Below, piece by piece: positions 26,719-35,169 of a stretch of 64,000 bases of DNA; positions within the stretch are counted from its first letter, which is position 1; every line of letters begins with the position of its first letter. The stretch covers positions 186,001 to 250,000 of the forward strand of contig CAVXIC010000013.1 of assembly GCA_963761755.1 (NCBI GenBank), given 5' to 3'. Made by a program: the position numbers and the translations under genes. The DNA is from CAJXVA01 sp963761755. Its GTDB lineage: Bacteria > Myxococcota_A > Polyangia > Nannocystales > Nannocystaceae. The notes under the pieces were generated by a model. The model was not told where the DNA came from. It searched no databases and saw nothing but the letters and a program-made list of their open reading frames with translations.

Positions 26719-28977
26719 GTGGTGACACGAAACCGCCTCCTGGGACTTGCGTTCGTCGGGCTCGCAGCGTGCCGACCCGCGGCGCAGGAGCATCCCAGCG
26801 CCCCACCGGCGGGCGTCTCCGAGCCCGACGGACCGGTGCTCGAGGACATCGCGGACCGCATCGACCCCGGGCCCCAGCCGCGGATCTCCGAGGGCCTGCC
26901 AGCGTGGATGTTCGAGGTGTTGGGGCTGTCTTCCGCGGTCCGAGATCCGTCGGTGACGCTGCTCGAGCGCTCTGCTGCCGAGCAGGCGGCGTTCGAGGCG
27001 GCCCTCGCCGGCGGCATCTCCGACAACGTCGAGATGGTCGTCGCGCTGCGTGCCCTGGCGCGGTCGATGGTCTTGGCGGAGCAGGCCGCGGCCTCCGGGA
27101 GCCCCGACGCCGACACCCTCGCGCGGCTGGAGCGGGTCTATGCGGCCCTCGACGAGCCGATGGTCGCCAGCGATCGAAGCTCGTTCTCCCAGCTCCTCGT
27201 CGTCTTCGCACAGACGGCCCAGTCCGAGGGCGAGCTGCCCGAGGCGGCCCAGCTCGGCGAGCTCGCAGACGTCGTTCAGCGCTCGGTGCAGGCCGCCGGT
27301 CCCCTGCATCGTCACACCGTCGCGGCGCTGCTGCGGGCGGCTCCGGAGCACGATGCGGTGCCCACCGCCCTGCTGGAGGTCGCCAGCTCGCTGCGCGGCC
27401 ACGATGACCGGTGGAGCGTGGACCTGGCCACGCTGGCGATCGAGCGCCGAGGTGGTGCGGCCTCCGGGCAGGAGCAGCTCGAGCTCGCCCGCGCTTGTTT
27501 CGCAGCGCTGGAGCTGGGTTGTGGCGACGCGGCGCTGGCGGCCTCGCGTGCGGCAGCCGTGACGCCATCCGAGCTGGAGGCGGCGACCGTAGAGGGTCTC
27601 CTCGCGCGGAGGATCGTCGCGCTCGCCGAGGCGCAGACGCCCGACGAGCGCATCGAGCGGGCCCGGGCGCAGCTGGAGCTGGGTCGCTTCGACGCTGCGC
27701 GCTCCGCCTTCGAGGCGCTCCGCGCCGAGCTGCCCGACGACGCACGACCGGTCGCGGGCCTGGCGAAGCTCGCCATCGACACGAAGCTCGACTTCCTGGG
27801 CGCCCACGCGATCATCGAGGAGGCGGGGTCGGTCCGCAATGCCGATGCGATGTACTACGAACTCGCGATCGGCACCCGAGCGATGGCCATCCTCGCGACG
27901 ACCGTACCTCGCCTGGCCGCCGGCGAGGCTCAGGGGGCACTCACGTCCCTGCGCCCGTCCCTGGCGCGCATGCGCGAGGACGTGGCCGGCTACGCCGGGC
28001 TCGGAAACACGGACGGGGTGTATCTGGGCTTCGTGCTCGACGTCGTGCAGGAGCTCCTGACGCAGTACGCGTCCACGGGCGAGATCAGCATCCCCGACGT
28101 GAAGTCCCTGTCCGATCGAGCGCTGGCGCTGCAGCGGTCGATTCCCGACAACCCGCACGCGTACCGGCTCCTGCAATCGGCGTCCCTATTCGAGGCCGAC
28201 GAGGCGGTCGCGGCACGGGCGACCCAGGTCCCGCCGCCCGCCGGGGCGGAGCACGATGCGCTCGAGAACCGTCGCGTTCGCGCGCTGGCCGACCTTGCCG
28301 TCACCTGGGCCAACCCTACGTTTGCCGAGCAGGCCCTCGACGGATCGGCGTCGCTCGGACCCGCTGGGGCAGTCCTGCGTGCAGACACGTTGCTCATCAT
28401 GACGGCGCTGGGCCGAGGCGATGACTGGACCCGGGTCGGGGAGGCCTACCAGGCGCTGCTCGCTGACCCCATGACGAGCGCCGACGCGCGCGCGCTCAAC
28501 AACGTCGCCGTGTCGCTGTGGAGCTCGGGCAACACGTCGACCGCGAGGGACGCCTGGTCGCTCAGCGCCCAGCTGGGGGAGGACCATGCCGACGTCGCCA
28601 GGCTCAACCTCATCGTCTCCGATCTGACCCGGGGCGAAGCGGTGGCGGAACTGGAGGCGTTGGCCAGGGACGGCCGGGTCGCGGGGGTCCGGCTCGTCGC
28701 CCGCGCGTGGCTGCTCGCCGAAGCGAAGGGTGCGCAGACCAAGCGGCGTGCCGCGGAGCTCCGGGCCGCGATCGCCAAGGAGCGCGAGCAGACGATGCGT
28801 CCCAACGCGCCCGATCCGTATGTGGGGGTCTTGCTCGAGGGCAGCCTCAGCGCCGGGCTCGGCTATGCGACCGAGGCGGGGCTTCAGATCGACCTCGACA
28901 GCAGCGGGGTGCCGTGGGCGATCCGCGTGCCGCAGCGACCGAAGTCGGCGCGCGCAGCGAGTCATGGACTGAAGTGA
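26719..28977 (+). CDS. Large helical (TPR-like) lipoprotein
   Basis: A 752-residue exported protein. Translation starts with GTG (26719 or 26722) followed by the lipoprotein signal TRNRLLGLAFVGLAAC. The rest is almost entirely helical with Ala/Leu/Glu-rich repeats (for example RARAQLELGRFDAARSAFEAL and AYQALLADPMTSADARALNN), resembling TPR or related solenoid repeats. I find no catalytic motif. Solenoid lipoproteins often act as scaffolds, here possibly for envelope proteases encoded on either side. It lies 22 bases after the deacetylase and 14 bases before the subtilisin-like protease gene, so all are likely one operon. Confidence 0.75.
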   Translation: MVTRNRLLGLAFVGLAACRPAAQEHPSAPPAGVSEPDGPVLEDIADRIDPGPQPRISEGLPAWMFEVLGLSSAVRDPSVTLLERSAAEQAAFEAALAGGISDNVEMVVALRALARSMVLAEQAAASGSPDADTLARLERVYAALDEPMVASDRSSFSQLLVVFAQTAQSEGELPEAAQLGELADVVQRSVQAAGPLHRHTVAALLRAAPEHDAVPTALLEVASSLRGHDDRWSVDLATLAIERRGGAASGQEQLELARACFAALELGCGDAALAASRAAAVTPSELEAATVEGLLARRIVALAEAQTPDERIERARAQLELGRFDAARSAFEALRAELPDDARPVAGLAKLAIDTKLDFLGAHAIIEEAGSVRNADAMYYELAIGTRAMAILATTVPRLAAGEAQGALTSLRPSLARMREDVAGYAGLGNTDGVYLGFVLDVVQELLTQYASTGEISIPDVKSLSDRALALQRSIPDNPHAYRLLQSASLFEADEAVAARATQVPPPAGAEHDALENRRVRALADLAVTWANPTFAEQALDGSASLGPAGAVLRADTLLIMTALGRGDDWTRVGEAYQALLADPMTSADARALNNVAVSLWSSGNTSTARDAWSLSAQLGEDHADVARLNLIVSDLTRGEAVAELEALARDGRVAGVRLVARAWLLAEAKGAQTKRRAAELRAAIAKEREQTMRPNAPDPYVGVLLEGSLSAGLGYATEAGLQIDLDSSGVPWAIRVPQRPKSARAASHGLK

Positions 28978-28991
28978 CGTACCCTTCGGGA

Positions 28992-30881
28992 ATGCGCCGG
29001 TGGGTGTTGGCGGCGGTGTTCGCAGCCGCGGGCTGCTCCGAGGCGGAGCTCTCGGAGGCGCTGCGCGATTCCCCGTTCCACGGTTCGCATCGCCGCGCGG
29101 TGTTCAAGCTGCGCCGCGGGGCGCCCACCCAGCTCGCCGCGCTGCCCTCCGAAGCGGCCTTCGGATCCGCACTCGGCCGCGTGCGCACGCTGGCGGGCGA
29201 ACGCTCCGGCCTCGTGCAACCCGACCTCTCGTTGGTCCGCACCGCCGCGATCCCCTCCTCGTGGTCCGACGCTCAGGCCCGGGTCTGGGCCGAAGATTTG
29301 GAAGCGCTGCACGACGAGGTCGACTGGGTGGTCCTGCGTCTGCAGCCCGTGCCCTCGCCCGCCGATCTCGACCCGATGACGCCATCGTATGTCGACGCCC
29401 AGGCCTACGCTGGCCCCGCGGGTATCGGCGCGACGGGAGCCCACGCGATGGGGCTCCGAGGCTCCGGCATCCGCATCCACGACGTCGAGTACGGCTGGCG
29501 TGCCTCCCATGAGGACTTGGAGGACGTCGACCTGCATCCAGAGCCGGGCCAGACGGTTGCCGCGGACGCGCTCGTGCAGGGCCTGGCGCCGGAGCATGGA
29601 ACCGCGACGGTGGGCATGCTCGCTGCCCCGCACAACGGCTACGGGATCGACGGCATGGTCCCCGACGCCGAGCTGTACACATATCCCGAGTGGTCCGCGG
29701 AGGACGGGCTGCGGCGCACGCAAGCGGTCGCGGCGGCCGTCGCCGCTGCGGAGCCCGGGGACGTCGTCCTGCTGCAGATGCAGGCGCAGCATCCGGACAC
29801 GGGGCAGTTCGGTCCCGCCGAGCTGGACCCCGACGTTTGGATGTTGACCCGCATGGCGAGTGACGCCGGCATCGTCGTCGTGGCTGCGGCGGGCAACGGT
29901 GCGCTCGATCTCGATGGCGTCGATGCGCAGTCGTACTTGTCCATGGGGGACAGTGGTGCGATTCTCGTCGGTGCAGGGGATCCCGACGACCGCGCGCCCT
30001 TGCCGTTCTCGAGCCACGGTCGCCGCGTCGACCTGCAGGGGTGGGGGGCCTCGGTGTTCACGCTCGGGTATGGCGACTTCGCCCGGCTCGGCAACGACGA
30101 CGACCAGGCCTACACCGACGGCTTTCAGGGCACGAGCGCTGCGCTGCCCATGGTGGCGAGCGCTGCTGCGCTCTTGGTCGAGGCGATGGTCGAAGCGGAG
30201 CGAGGCGCGCCCGACCCTGCCGACGTCCGTCGCTTGCTCGCATCGACCGGGCGGCCTCAGGCCGACGGCAATCACATCGGCCCGCTGCCGGACCTCGAAG
30301 AAGCTCTGGGTTGGGTGGGCGCTCGGGAGCGTGGTGCTCCGAGCGTCGTCATCGCGCAGCCCGAAAGCGACGCCGAGGTGACCGTCGACCTGGGCGCGGC
30401 CCATGTGGTGGCGGTCGAGGTCGACGTCGACGACGCCAGCCCCATCCATCGCGTCGCGCTGGAGGTCGACGGCGTCGCTTGGCCCACGTTCGACGCGGCG
30501 GCGCCGTACCGGTTCGACGACGTCGCCCTGCCCGAGGGGGATCACGTGCTTCGGGTTCAGGCGGTCGATGCCTGGGGGAACGCGGCGTGGAGCGAGACGC
30601 GGTCGGTGGCGGTCGTCGTCGAGGACAAGCTCGGCGGCTCGTCCTCGGGTGGCACCACGTCGGGGGATGTAGGGGACAGCTCCGACGCAGGATCGGGGGG
30701 TGCAGCCGACGCTTCCAGCACCGGCGCATCGTGTGCGTGCTCTCCGCGGGAGCGGCGCTCGGGGTGGGGGCCCTGGAGCCTCATGGTCTTGGTGGTGGTT
30801 TGCCGCCGTCGATCCAAAGGCTGGCACCCGGGGGCCGCCGTTGAACGCCGTTCTGCGCCTTCTGGATGCCGTTCAGCTTGA
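28992..30881 (+). CDS. Subtilisin-like serine protease lipoprotein with MYXO-CTERM-like tail
   Basis: A 629-residue exported protease with signal MRRWVLAAVFAAAGC. The S8 catalytic triad is present: D164 in GIRIHDVEYGW, H202 in EHGTATVGML and S382 in GFQGTSAALPMVAS. The oxyanion-hole asparagine is N302 in AAAGNG. A C-terminal beta domain follows, then a Ser/Gly/Asp linker and a C-terminal Cys-pair, hydrophobic helix and basic cluster (CACSPRER, WSLMVLVVVCRRRS). This resembles the MYXO-CTERM sorting signal of myxobacteria, but 16 extra residues follow. A lipoprotein signal at one end and a sorting-like tail at the other is unusual. The ATG at 28992 begins the signal peptide. Confidence 0.85.
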   Translation: MRRWVLAAVFAAAGCSEAELSEALRDSPFHGSHRRAVFKLRRGAPTQLAALPSEAAFGSALGRVRTLAGERSGLVQPDLSLVRTAAIPSSWSDAQARVWAEDLEALHDEVDWVVLRLQPVPSPADLDPMTPSYVDAQAYAGPAGIGATGAHAMGLRGSGIRIHDVEYGWRASHEDLEDVDLHPEPGQTVAADALVQGLAPEHGTATVGMLAAPHNGYGIDGMVPDAELYTYPEWSAEDGLRRTQAVAAAVAAAEPGDVVLLQMQAQHPDTGQFGPAELDPDVWMLTRMASDAGIVVVAAAGNGALDLDGVDAQSYLSMGDSGAILVGAGDPDDRAPLPFSSHGRRVDLQGWGASVFTLGYGDFARLGNDDDQAYTDGFQGTSAALPMVASAAALLVEAMVEAERGAPDPADVRRLLASTGRPQADGNHIGPLPDLEEALGWVGARERGAPSVVIAQPESDAEVTVDLGAAHVVAVEVDVDDASPIHRVALEVDGVAWPTFDAAAPYRFDDVALPEGDHVLRVQAVDAWGNAAWSETRSVAVVVEDKLGGSSSGGTTSGDVGDSSDAGSGGAADASSTGASCACSPRERRSGWGPWSLMVLVVVCRRRSKGWHPGAAVERRSAPSGCRSA

Positions 30882-30917
30882 CACCCTTCATCCGGGCTTC
30901 TTACCCTTCCCTTCTGG

Positions 30918-32132
30918 ATGGCGCTTCGGCTCATCATCGAAGACGACGAGGGCACGACCACGGTCGTGCCTCTTGGGGCTGACGCCATCACGATCGGTCG
31001 GCAGCAGGGCAACACGATCCAGCTCACCGAGAAGAACGTGTCGAGGCGTCACGCTCGGCTGTTCTCCGACGAAGAGGCGTGGTTCATCGAAGACCTCGCC
31101 AGCTACAACGGCGTGAAGGTCAACAGCGCCGCGGTCGACGGTCGCCTCGCGCTCAAGGAGGGGGATGTCGTCGAGATCGGCGACTACCACATCACGCTGA
31201 CCGAGAACGCCGACAAGACGGCGGTCAGCCCGATGCCCACCGCGGGCGCGGGTGCGGCCAACGACCACCCTGAGGAGCCGATGCTCGCCAGCTCGAGCAA
31301 CGACTTGCCTCGGCTGTCCGGCGAAGAGTTGGCCGCGCTGCAGTCCGGTCCGGTCCCGGTTCTGTCGATGGCCGACTCGGGGGCCGTGCCGGCAGCCGTC
31401 GCCGCGCCGGGAGGATTCGAAGAAGAGCGAAAGAGCAGCGCGGGCTTGCTCATCGGCGCTGGCGCCGTCGTGATCGGCGCGCTGGTGCTCGCGTTCGCCT
31501 GGATGGCGGGCAGCGGAAACGACGATGCTGGCAACACGGCGGTCGCTGCCGCTCAAAGGCCCAGAGTTGCCGCCGCCGAGGCCAAGGCCGGCGATCGGGG
31601 CGACCTTGGGAACCCCGGGGCGTTGGTGGATTCCGACAGTCCCGGTGGCCCAGCGCCAGACGGGCCGCCCGGCGTCGTGGACCCGACGCCGACCGATACC
31701 GCCGATTCTTCCGCGAACGCCAACCCCGAGGTCGTGCTCGACGAGCCCGGTCAGCCCGACGCGGAGACCGAGGGCACGCCCGACGCCGACACGGCCGGCG
31801 ATCGCCCCAAGCCGCGCCGCAAGCCGAAGCCGCGCAACACGTCCAACACGAGCAAGAAGACCCCGCCGCCGGCCCCGGCCCAGCCCGAGGTCGACACGAC
31901 GGCGCTGCTCGCCGAGGCGAAGAACGCGTCGCTCACCAACTACGGCAAGTGCTACAGCTCGGCCAAGAAGGCCTACGACGCGAAGCGGTCGTCCGAAGCC
32001 GCCGACCTGATGGCGAAGTGCGCCTGCAAGATGGGCGACGCGGTCAAGGCCAAGAAGGCGGCAGCCAAGCTTCGCGGCACCAGCCGTGACAACGCCGTCA
32101 AGCTCTGCGAACTCAAGGGCATCACGCTCTAG
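30918..32132 (+). CDS. FHA-domain membrane protein
   Basis: A 404-residue protein. Residues about 20-95 form an FHA domain with the phosphothreonine-site residues of ITIGRQQGNT, NVSRRHARLF and SYNGVKVN. One transmembrane helix lies at about 174-197 (SAGLLIGAGAVVIGALVLAFAW). The C-terminal part has an acidic/Pro-rich linker and a lysine-rich, Cys-containing helical region (YGKCYSSAKKAYDAKRSS ... CACKMGDAVKAKKAA). FHA domains read phosphothreonine, so this protein may couple a Ser/Thr kinase signal to the envelope; a kinase is encoded at 57907. The start ATG is 36 bases after the protease gene. Confidence 0.85.
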   Translation: MALRLIIEDDEGTTTVVPLGADAITIGRQQGNTIQLTEKNVSRRHARLFSDEEAWFIEDLASYNGVKVNSAAVDGRLALKEGDVVEIGDYHITLTENADKTAVSPMPTAGAGAANDHPEEPMLASSSNDLPRLSGEELAALQSGPVPVLSMADSGAVPAAVAAPGGFEEERKSSAGLLIGAGAVVIGALVLAFAWMAGSGNDDAGNTAVAAAQRPRVAAAEAKAGDRGDLGNPGALVDSDSPGGPAPDGPPGVVDPTPTDTADSSANANPEVVLDEPGQPDAETEGTPDADTAGDRPKPRRKPKPRNTSNTSKKTPPPAPAQPEVDTTALLAEAKNASLTNYGKCYSSAKKAYDAKRSSEAADLMAKCACKMGDAVKAKKAAAKLRGTSRDNAVKLCELKGITL

Positions 32133-32148
32133 TGTCCTGAGTCCGTAG

Positions 32149-33717
32149 TCAGGATCCGCTGGTCGTTGCAGCGGGCAGCGCCCCGGCGGCACCCCTGGGT
32201 AGCGCCTTCTCGCGGCCCAAGACGACCTGTGCAGCATTGAAGCCGCACATGCCGTGGACGCCTGCGCCGGGGTGCGCGTAGCTCGAGCACAGGTACAGTC
32301 CGTCGACCGGCATCTTGTAGCGGAAGTACGGGAAGAACGGCCGGAACAGCAGCTGCCGGTTCCACGCGTTACTGCCTCCGCCCAGATCACCACCGACGAG
32401 GTTGGCGTCCATCGCTTCGAGGTCGGGTGGGGCGACGATCGCTCGCGCCCGGATCGTGCTCCGAAAGCCTGGCGCCAGCGCCTCGATGCGGGCCTCGACG
32501 CGGTCTGCAAAGGCCTCGGCGTGCTTGGGCCAACCACCGTCGGGCGAGGGGGGCACGCGCGAGTAGGCCCACAGCGTGTGGCCACCCTCGGGCGCTCGGG
32601 TCGGATCGACCAAGCTCTGCTGCCCGATGACCAGGTAGGGGTTGTCGGGAAGCTCTCCGCGCCGAACCTGCGCCGTGAAGCTGCTCAGGTCGTCGAGGCT
32701 GTCGCCGGCGTGAACGACCGCGGCTTGCCGCGCCTCCTCGTTGGCCCACGGGACTGGAGCGTTCAGCGCCCAGTCCATCTTGAACGCACCCCATCCCCGT
32801 GGATAGGTCCGGCAGAACTCGCGGATCCGCCCTGGCACCCACTGCTCGTCGACCATCGAGCGCAGCAGAGCGACGACGTCGGTGTCTGCGAGCACGGTGT
32901 GGGTCGGGATCTCCTCGCCGTCGTGCAACCGGACGCCGTGCGCTCGGCCCTCGCGCACGAGCACCTTGTCGACGCGAGCGCCCAGTCGGGCGGTCCCTCC
33001 ATGCGCCTCGAAACAGCGGAGCAGAGCGTCGGTCAAGCTCTGTGCGCCGCCCTCGGGCACCACGTAGCCGCCGGTGGTTGCGGTCATGCCCAGCATGTAG
33101 CCCAGCGCGGCGCCGAACCAGTCGTCGGGACCGACATCGACGTGCAGCGCCAGGCCCGGAAGCACCCGACGCGCGGCCTCGGACTCGAACCACCGCTCGG
33201 CGACCCACCTGCCCTTGGATGCGAAGACGCTCCCGATGCGCATCAGCTCCAGGGGAAAGAGGCGAAGCGCGGGGCCGACCGCCGGGAACGTCCTCATGAG
33301 CAGGCCCAGCAGGTGCGGCTCGATGCTCTGATAGTGCTGCGCCACCGACCGGAACTTGTCCCCGTCCTTGGGGCTGCCGAACAGCTTCGCGGATCGGTCG
33401 AGGTCGCGGCTGATGCACGCGATGCTGCCGTCGGGGGCCGGGTGGGCGCTCTCGATCTCCGAGGCGCACCACCGCAGCCCATACTGCTCGAGCTCGAGGT
33501 CGGCGAAGGCCGGACTCAAGGAGCCCCACGGGAAGAATGCCGCGCCGACGTCGTGTTTGTAGCCCGGAAGCGTGGACTCGACCGACCCGACCGCACCGCC
33601 GTACCGGCTGGGGTTGGCCTCGAGGAGCAGCGTGTTCACGCCGGCTTTGGCCAGCACGCAGGCCGCCACGAGCCCGTTGGGTCCTGAGCCGATGACGACC
33701 GCGTCGGGATCTGACAC
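32149..33717 (-). CDS. FAD-dependent oxidoreductase, phytoene desaturase/PYROXD2-like
   Basis: A 522-residue flavoprotein. The N-terminal Rossmann motif VIGSGPNGLVAACVLAKAG is followed by the ribose-binding LLLEANPSRYGGAVGS. The C-terminal part contains DGLYLCSSYAHPGAGVHGMCGFNAAQV, where the last FAD contact of CrtI-like enzymes lies. This layout is typical of the NAD(P)/FAD-dependent CrtI/PYROXD2 group, which acts on polyenes or other lipids. The actual substrate is unclear; no other carotenoid gene is nearby. It is convergent with the FHA gene, and its ATG is 54 bases from tsaC, which is transcribed divergently. Confidence 0.85.
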   Translation of the reverse strand: MSDPDAVVIGSGPNGLVAACVLAKAGVNTLLLEANPSRYGGAVGSVESTLPGYKHDVGAAFFPWGSLSPAFADLELEQYGLRWCASEIESAHPAPDGSIACISRDLDRSAKLFGSPKDGDKFRSVAQHYQSIEPHLLGLLMRTFPAVGPALRLFPLELMRIGSVFASKGRWVAERWFESEAARRVLPGLALHVDVGPDDWFGAALGYMLGMTATTGGYVVPEGGAQSLTDALLRCFEAHGGTARLGARVDKVLVREGRAHGVRLHDGEEIPTHTVLADTDVVALLRSMVDEQWVPGRIREFCRTYPRGWGAFKMDWALNAPVPWANEEARQAAVVHAGDSLDDLSSFTAQVRRGELPDNPYLVIGQQSLVDPTRAPEGGHTLWAYSRVPPSPDGGWPKHAEAFADRVEARIEALAPGFRSTIRARAIVAPPDLEAMDANLVGGDLGGGSNAWNRQLLFRPFFPYFRYKMPVDGLYLCSSYAHPGAGVHGMCGFNAAQVVLGREKALPRGAAGALPAATTSGS

Positions 33718-33771
33718 GGGCGGAAGCTACCCCACGATGCTCGACCTGTCGCGTCTGCTACGATACCTCCC

Positions 33772-34428
33772 ATGGTCGCCGAGTCCGTCCAACTCGATCG
33801 GGCCGTGGAGACCCTGCTCGGCGGTGGTGTCGTCGCCTTCCCCACCGACACGATCTACGGGTTGGGTGCCATGCCCTCTGAAGAGCAGGCCGTGGAGCGG
33901 CTCTACACCATGAAGGGGCGGCCGCGGACCCGGGCGCTGATTTTGCACGTCCATGAGCGCGCGAGCCTCGATGCGTTCGCCAAGACCGTTCCCGACTACG
34001 CGCACCGGCTGGCGGAGGCGTTCTGGCCCGGGGCGCTGACGCTCCTGTTGGCGCGGAGATCCTCAATCCCCGAATTCGTGACCGGTGGCCGAAAGACGAT
34101 CGGGCTGCGCATGCCCAACCATCCGATCGCGATGCGGTTGATTCGAACGCTCACCGAGCGACGGGGGGAGCCCACCGCGATCGCGGCGCCTTCTGCCAGC
34201 CGCTTTGGTGAGCCGCCCGCCACGACCGCGCAAGAGGTGGTCGCTCGCCTCGGGGCCCCGGGGACCGGACCGGCCGCGCCGGACATGATTCTCGACGGCG
34301 GAGCGTGTCCGGGCAAAGTGCCCTCGACGATCTTGGACTGCACCGGCGAGTGGCCCCGCCTGCTGCGGCGCGGCAACACCAGCCTCGAGGCGATTGAAGA
34401 CGTCATCGGCAGATTCATCAAGCAGTAG
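33772..34428 (+). CDS. tsaC: L-threonylcarbamoyladenylate synthase (TsaC/Sua5 family)
   Basis: A 218-residue enzyme of the Sua5/YciO/YrdC family. It forms threonylcarbamoyl-AMP from threonine, bicarbonate and ATP for tRNA t6A37 synthesis. Visible motifs: VVAFPTDTIYGLGA near the start, the YTMKGRPRTRALILHV segment (KxR motif of the ATP/bicarbonate site), FWPGALTLLL, KTIGLRMPNHPIA and AIAAPSASRFGEP (the conserved SxN-like loop). The length fits the short YrdC/TsaC form without the Sua5 C-terminal domain. It starts 54 bases upstream of and divergent from the oxidoreductase gene. Confidence 0.9.
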   Translation: MVAESVQLDRAVETLLGGGVVAFPTDTIYGLGAMPSEEQAVERLYTMKGRPRTRALILHVHERASLDAFAKTVPDYAHRLAEAFWPGALTLLLARRSSIPEFVTGGRKTIGLRMPNHPIAMRLIRTLTERRGEPTAIAAPSASRFGEPPATTAQEVVARLGAPGTGPAAPDMILDGGACPGKVPSTILDCTGEWPRLLRRGNTSLEAIEDVIGRFIKQ

Positions 34429-34530
34429 CCCGCGCTCGCCCACCGGACACCAAAGACGCCGCGAGGTTTCTTTGAACTCGCGAAATCCTTTGCTGCGCTC
34501 GCGCGTGTGAGGCCCTGGAGGCTGATGACG

Positions 34531-35169
34531 ATGAAGTGGACCGGTGCAGTCGTAGCGAGTGTGATGATGGCGGGCGCAATCGCGCCTTCGCGGGCTGAGG
34601 CGTGCCTGCGGATGGAGCGGCGCCGGGTGCAGACCGTCGACCGCAAGCTTCAGGACGTGAAGAAAGCAGAGCACTTGCTGGCGCTCGGTGAGGGAGGCAA
34701 GGCGGTGAAGGTCGCCAAGCGGCGCTTCAAGAAGTTCACCGCCGCGACCGGTGAGCCCGATTCGGGAGGGGCGCTGTTCAACCGAGCGCAGCGCACCATC
34801 GCGCTGGCCACGATGCGGGCCGATGGCGCGCTCGACCTGGGCCGCGGCATGCGTGGCAAGTCCGCGTCGGAGCAGGCCGACAACCTCGCGTGGGCGACGA
34901 GCGTGCTCGAGATTCAGGCCGCCTCCGACCCCGACAACCTGCTGCTGCGCACCTTCTACGCCGAGGCGCTGCTGCACCACCCCGGCGGAGACCTGCAGGC
35001 CGTCCAGATCCTCGGCGAGATGGCCAACGACGACCTGATGCCCACCGCGCGAGGCTTCGCGTTGCTCGCCACGGCGCAGCAGAAGCTCGGGGACGTCTCG
35101 GGGCACGACCTGTCCGTGCAGCGATGCCTCGATCTCGGCGAAGGCGAAGACGTCTGCAAGGTGGCTTGA
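34531..35169 (+). CDS. Exported TPR-like protein
   Basis: A 212-residue protein. I chose the ATG at 34531 because GGAGG lies nine bases upstream and it begins a signal peptide (MKWTGAVVASVMMAGAIAPSRAEA); ATG 34525 and GTG 34507 are alternatives. The mature protein is Ala/Leu-rich and helical (EHLLALGEGGKAVKVAKRRFKKF, LLRTFYAEALLHHPGGDLQAVQ), consistent with TPR-like repeats. It has a few cysteines but no haem motif. Its stop overlaps the start of the cytochrome-thioredoxin gene (TGATG), so the two are translationally coupled and probably act together in the envelope. Confidence 0.75.
   Translation: MKWTGAVVASVMMAGAIAPSRAEACLRMERRRVQTVDRKLQDVKKAEHLLALGEGGKAVKVAKRRFKKFTAATGEPDSGGALFNRAQRTIALATMRADGALDLGRGMRGKSASEQADNLAWATSVLEIQAASDPDNLLLRTFYAEALLHHPGGDLQAVQILGEMANDDLMPTARGFALLATAQQKLGDVSGHDLSVQRCLDLGEGEDVCKVA

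Noticed and set aside
32135..32154. Short inverted repeat tcctga/tcagga between convergent genes
   Set aside because: Only six pairs with an eight-base loop; too weak to call a terminator, although the position is right.
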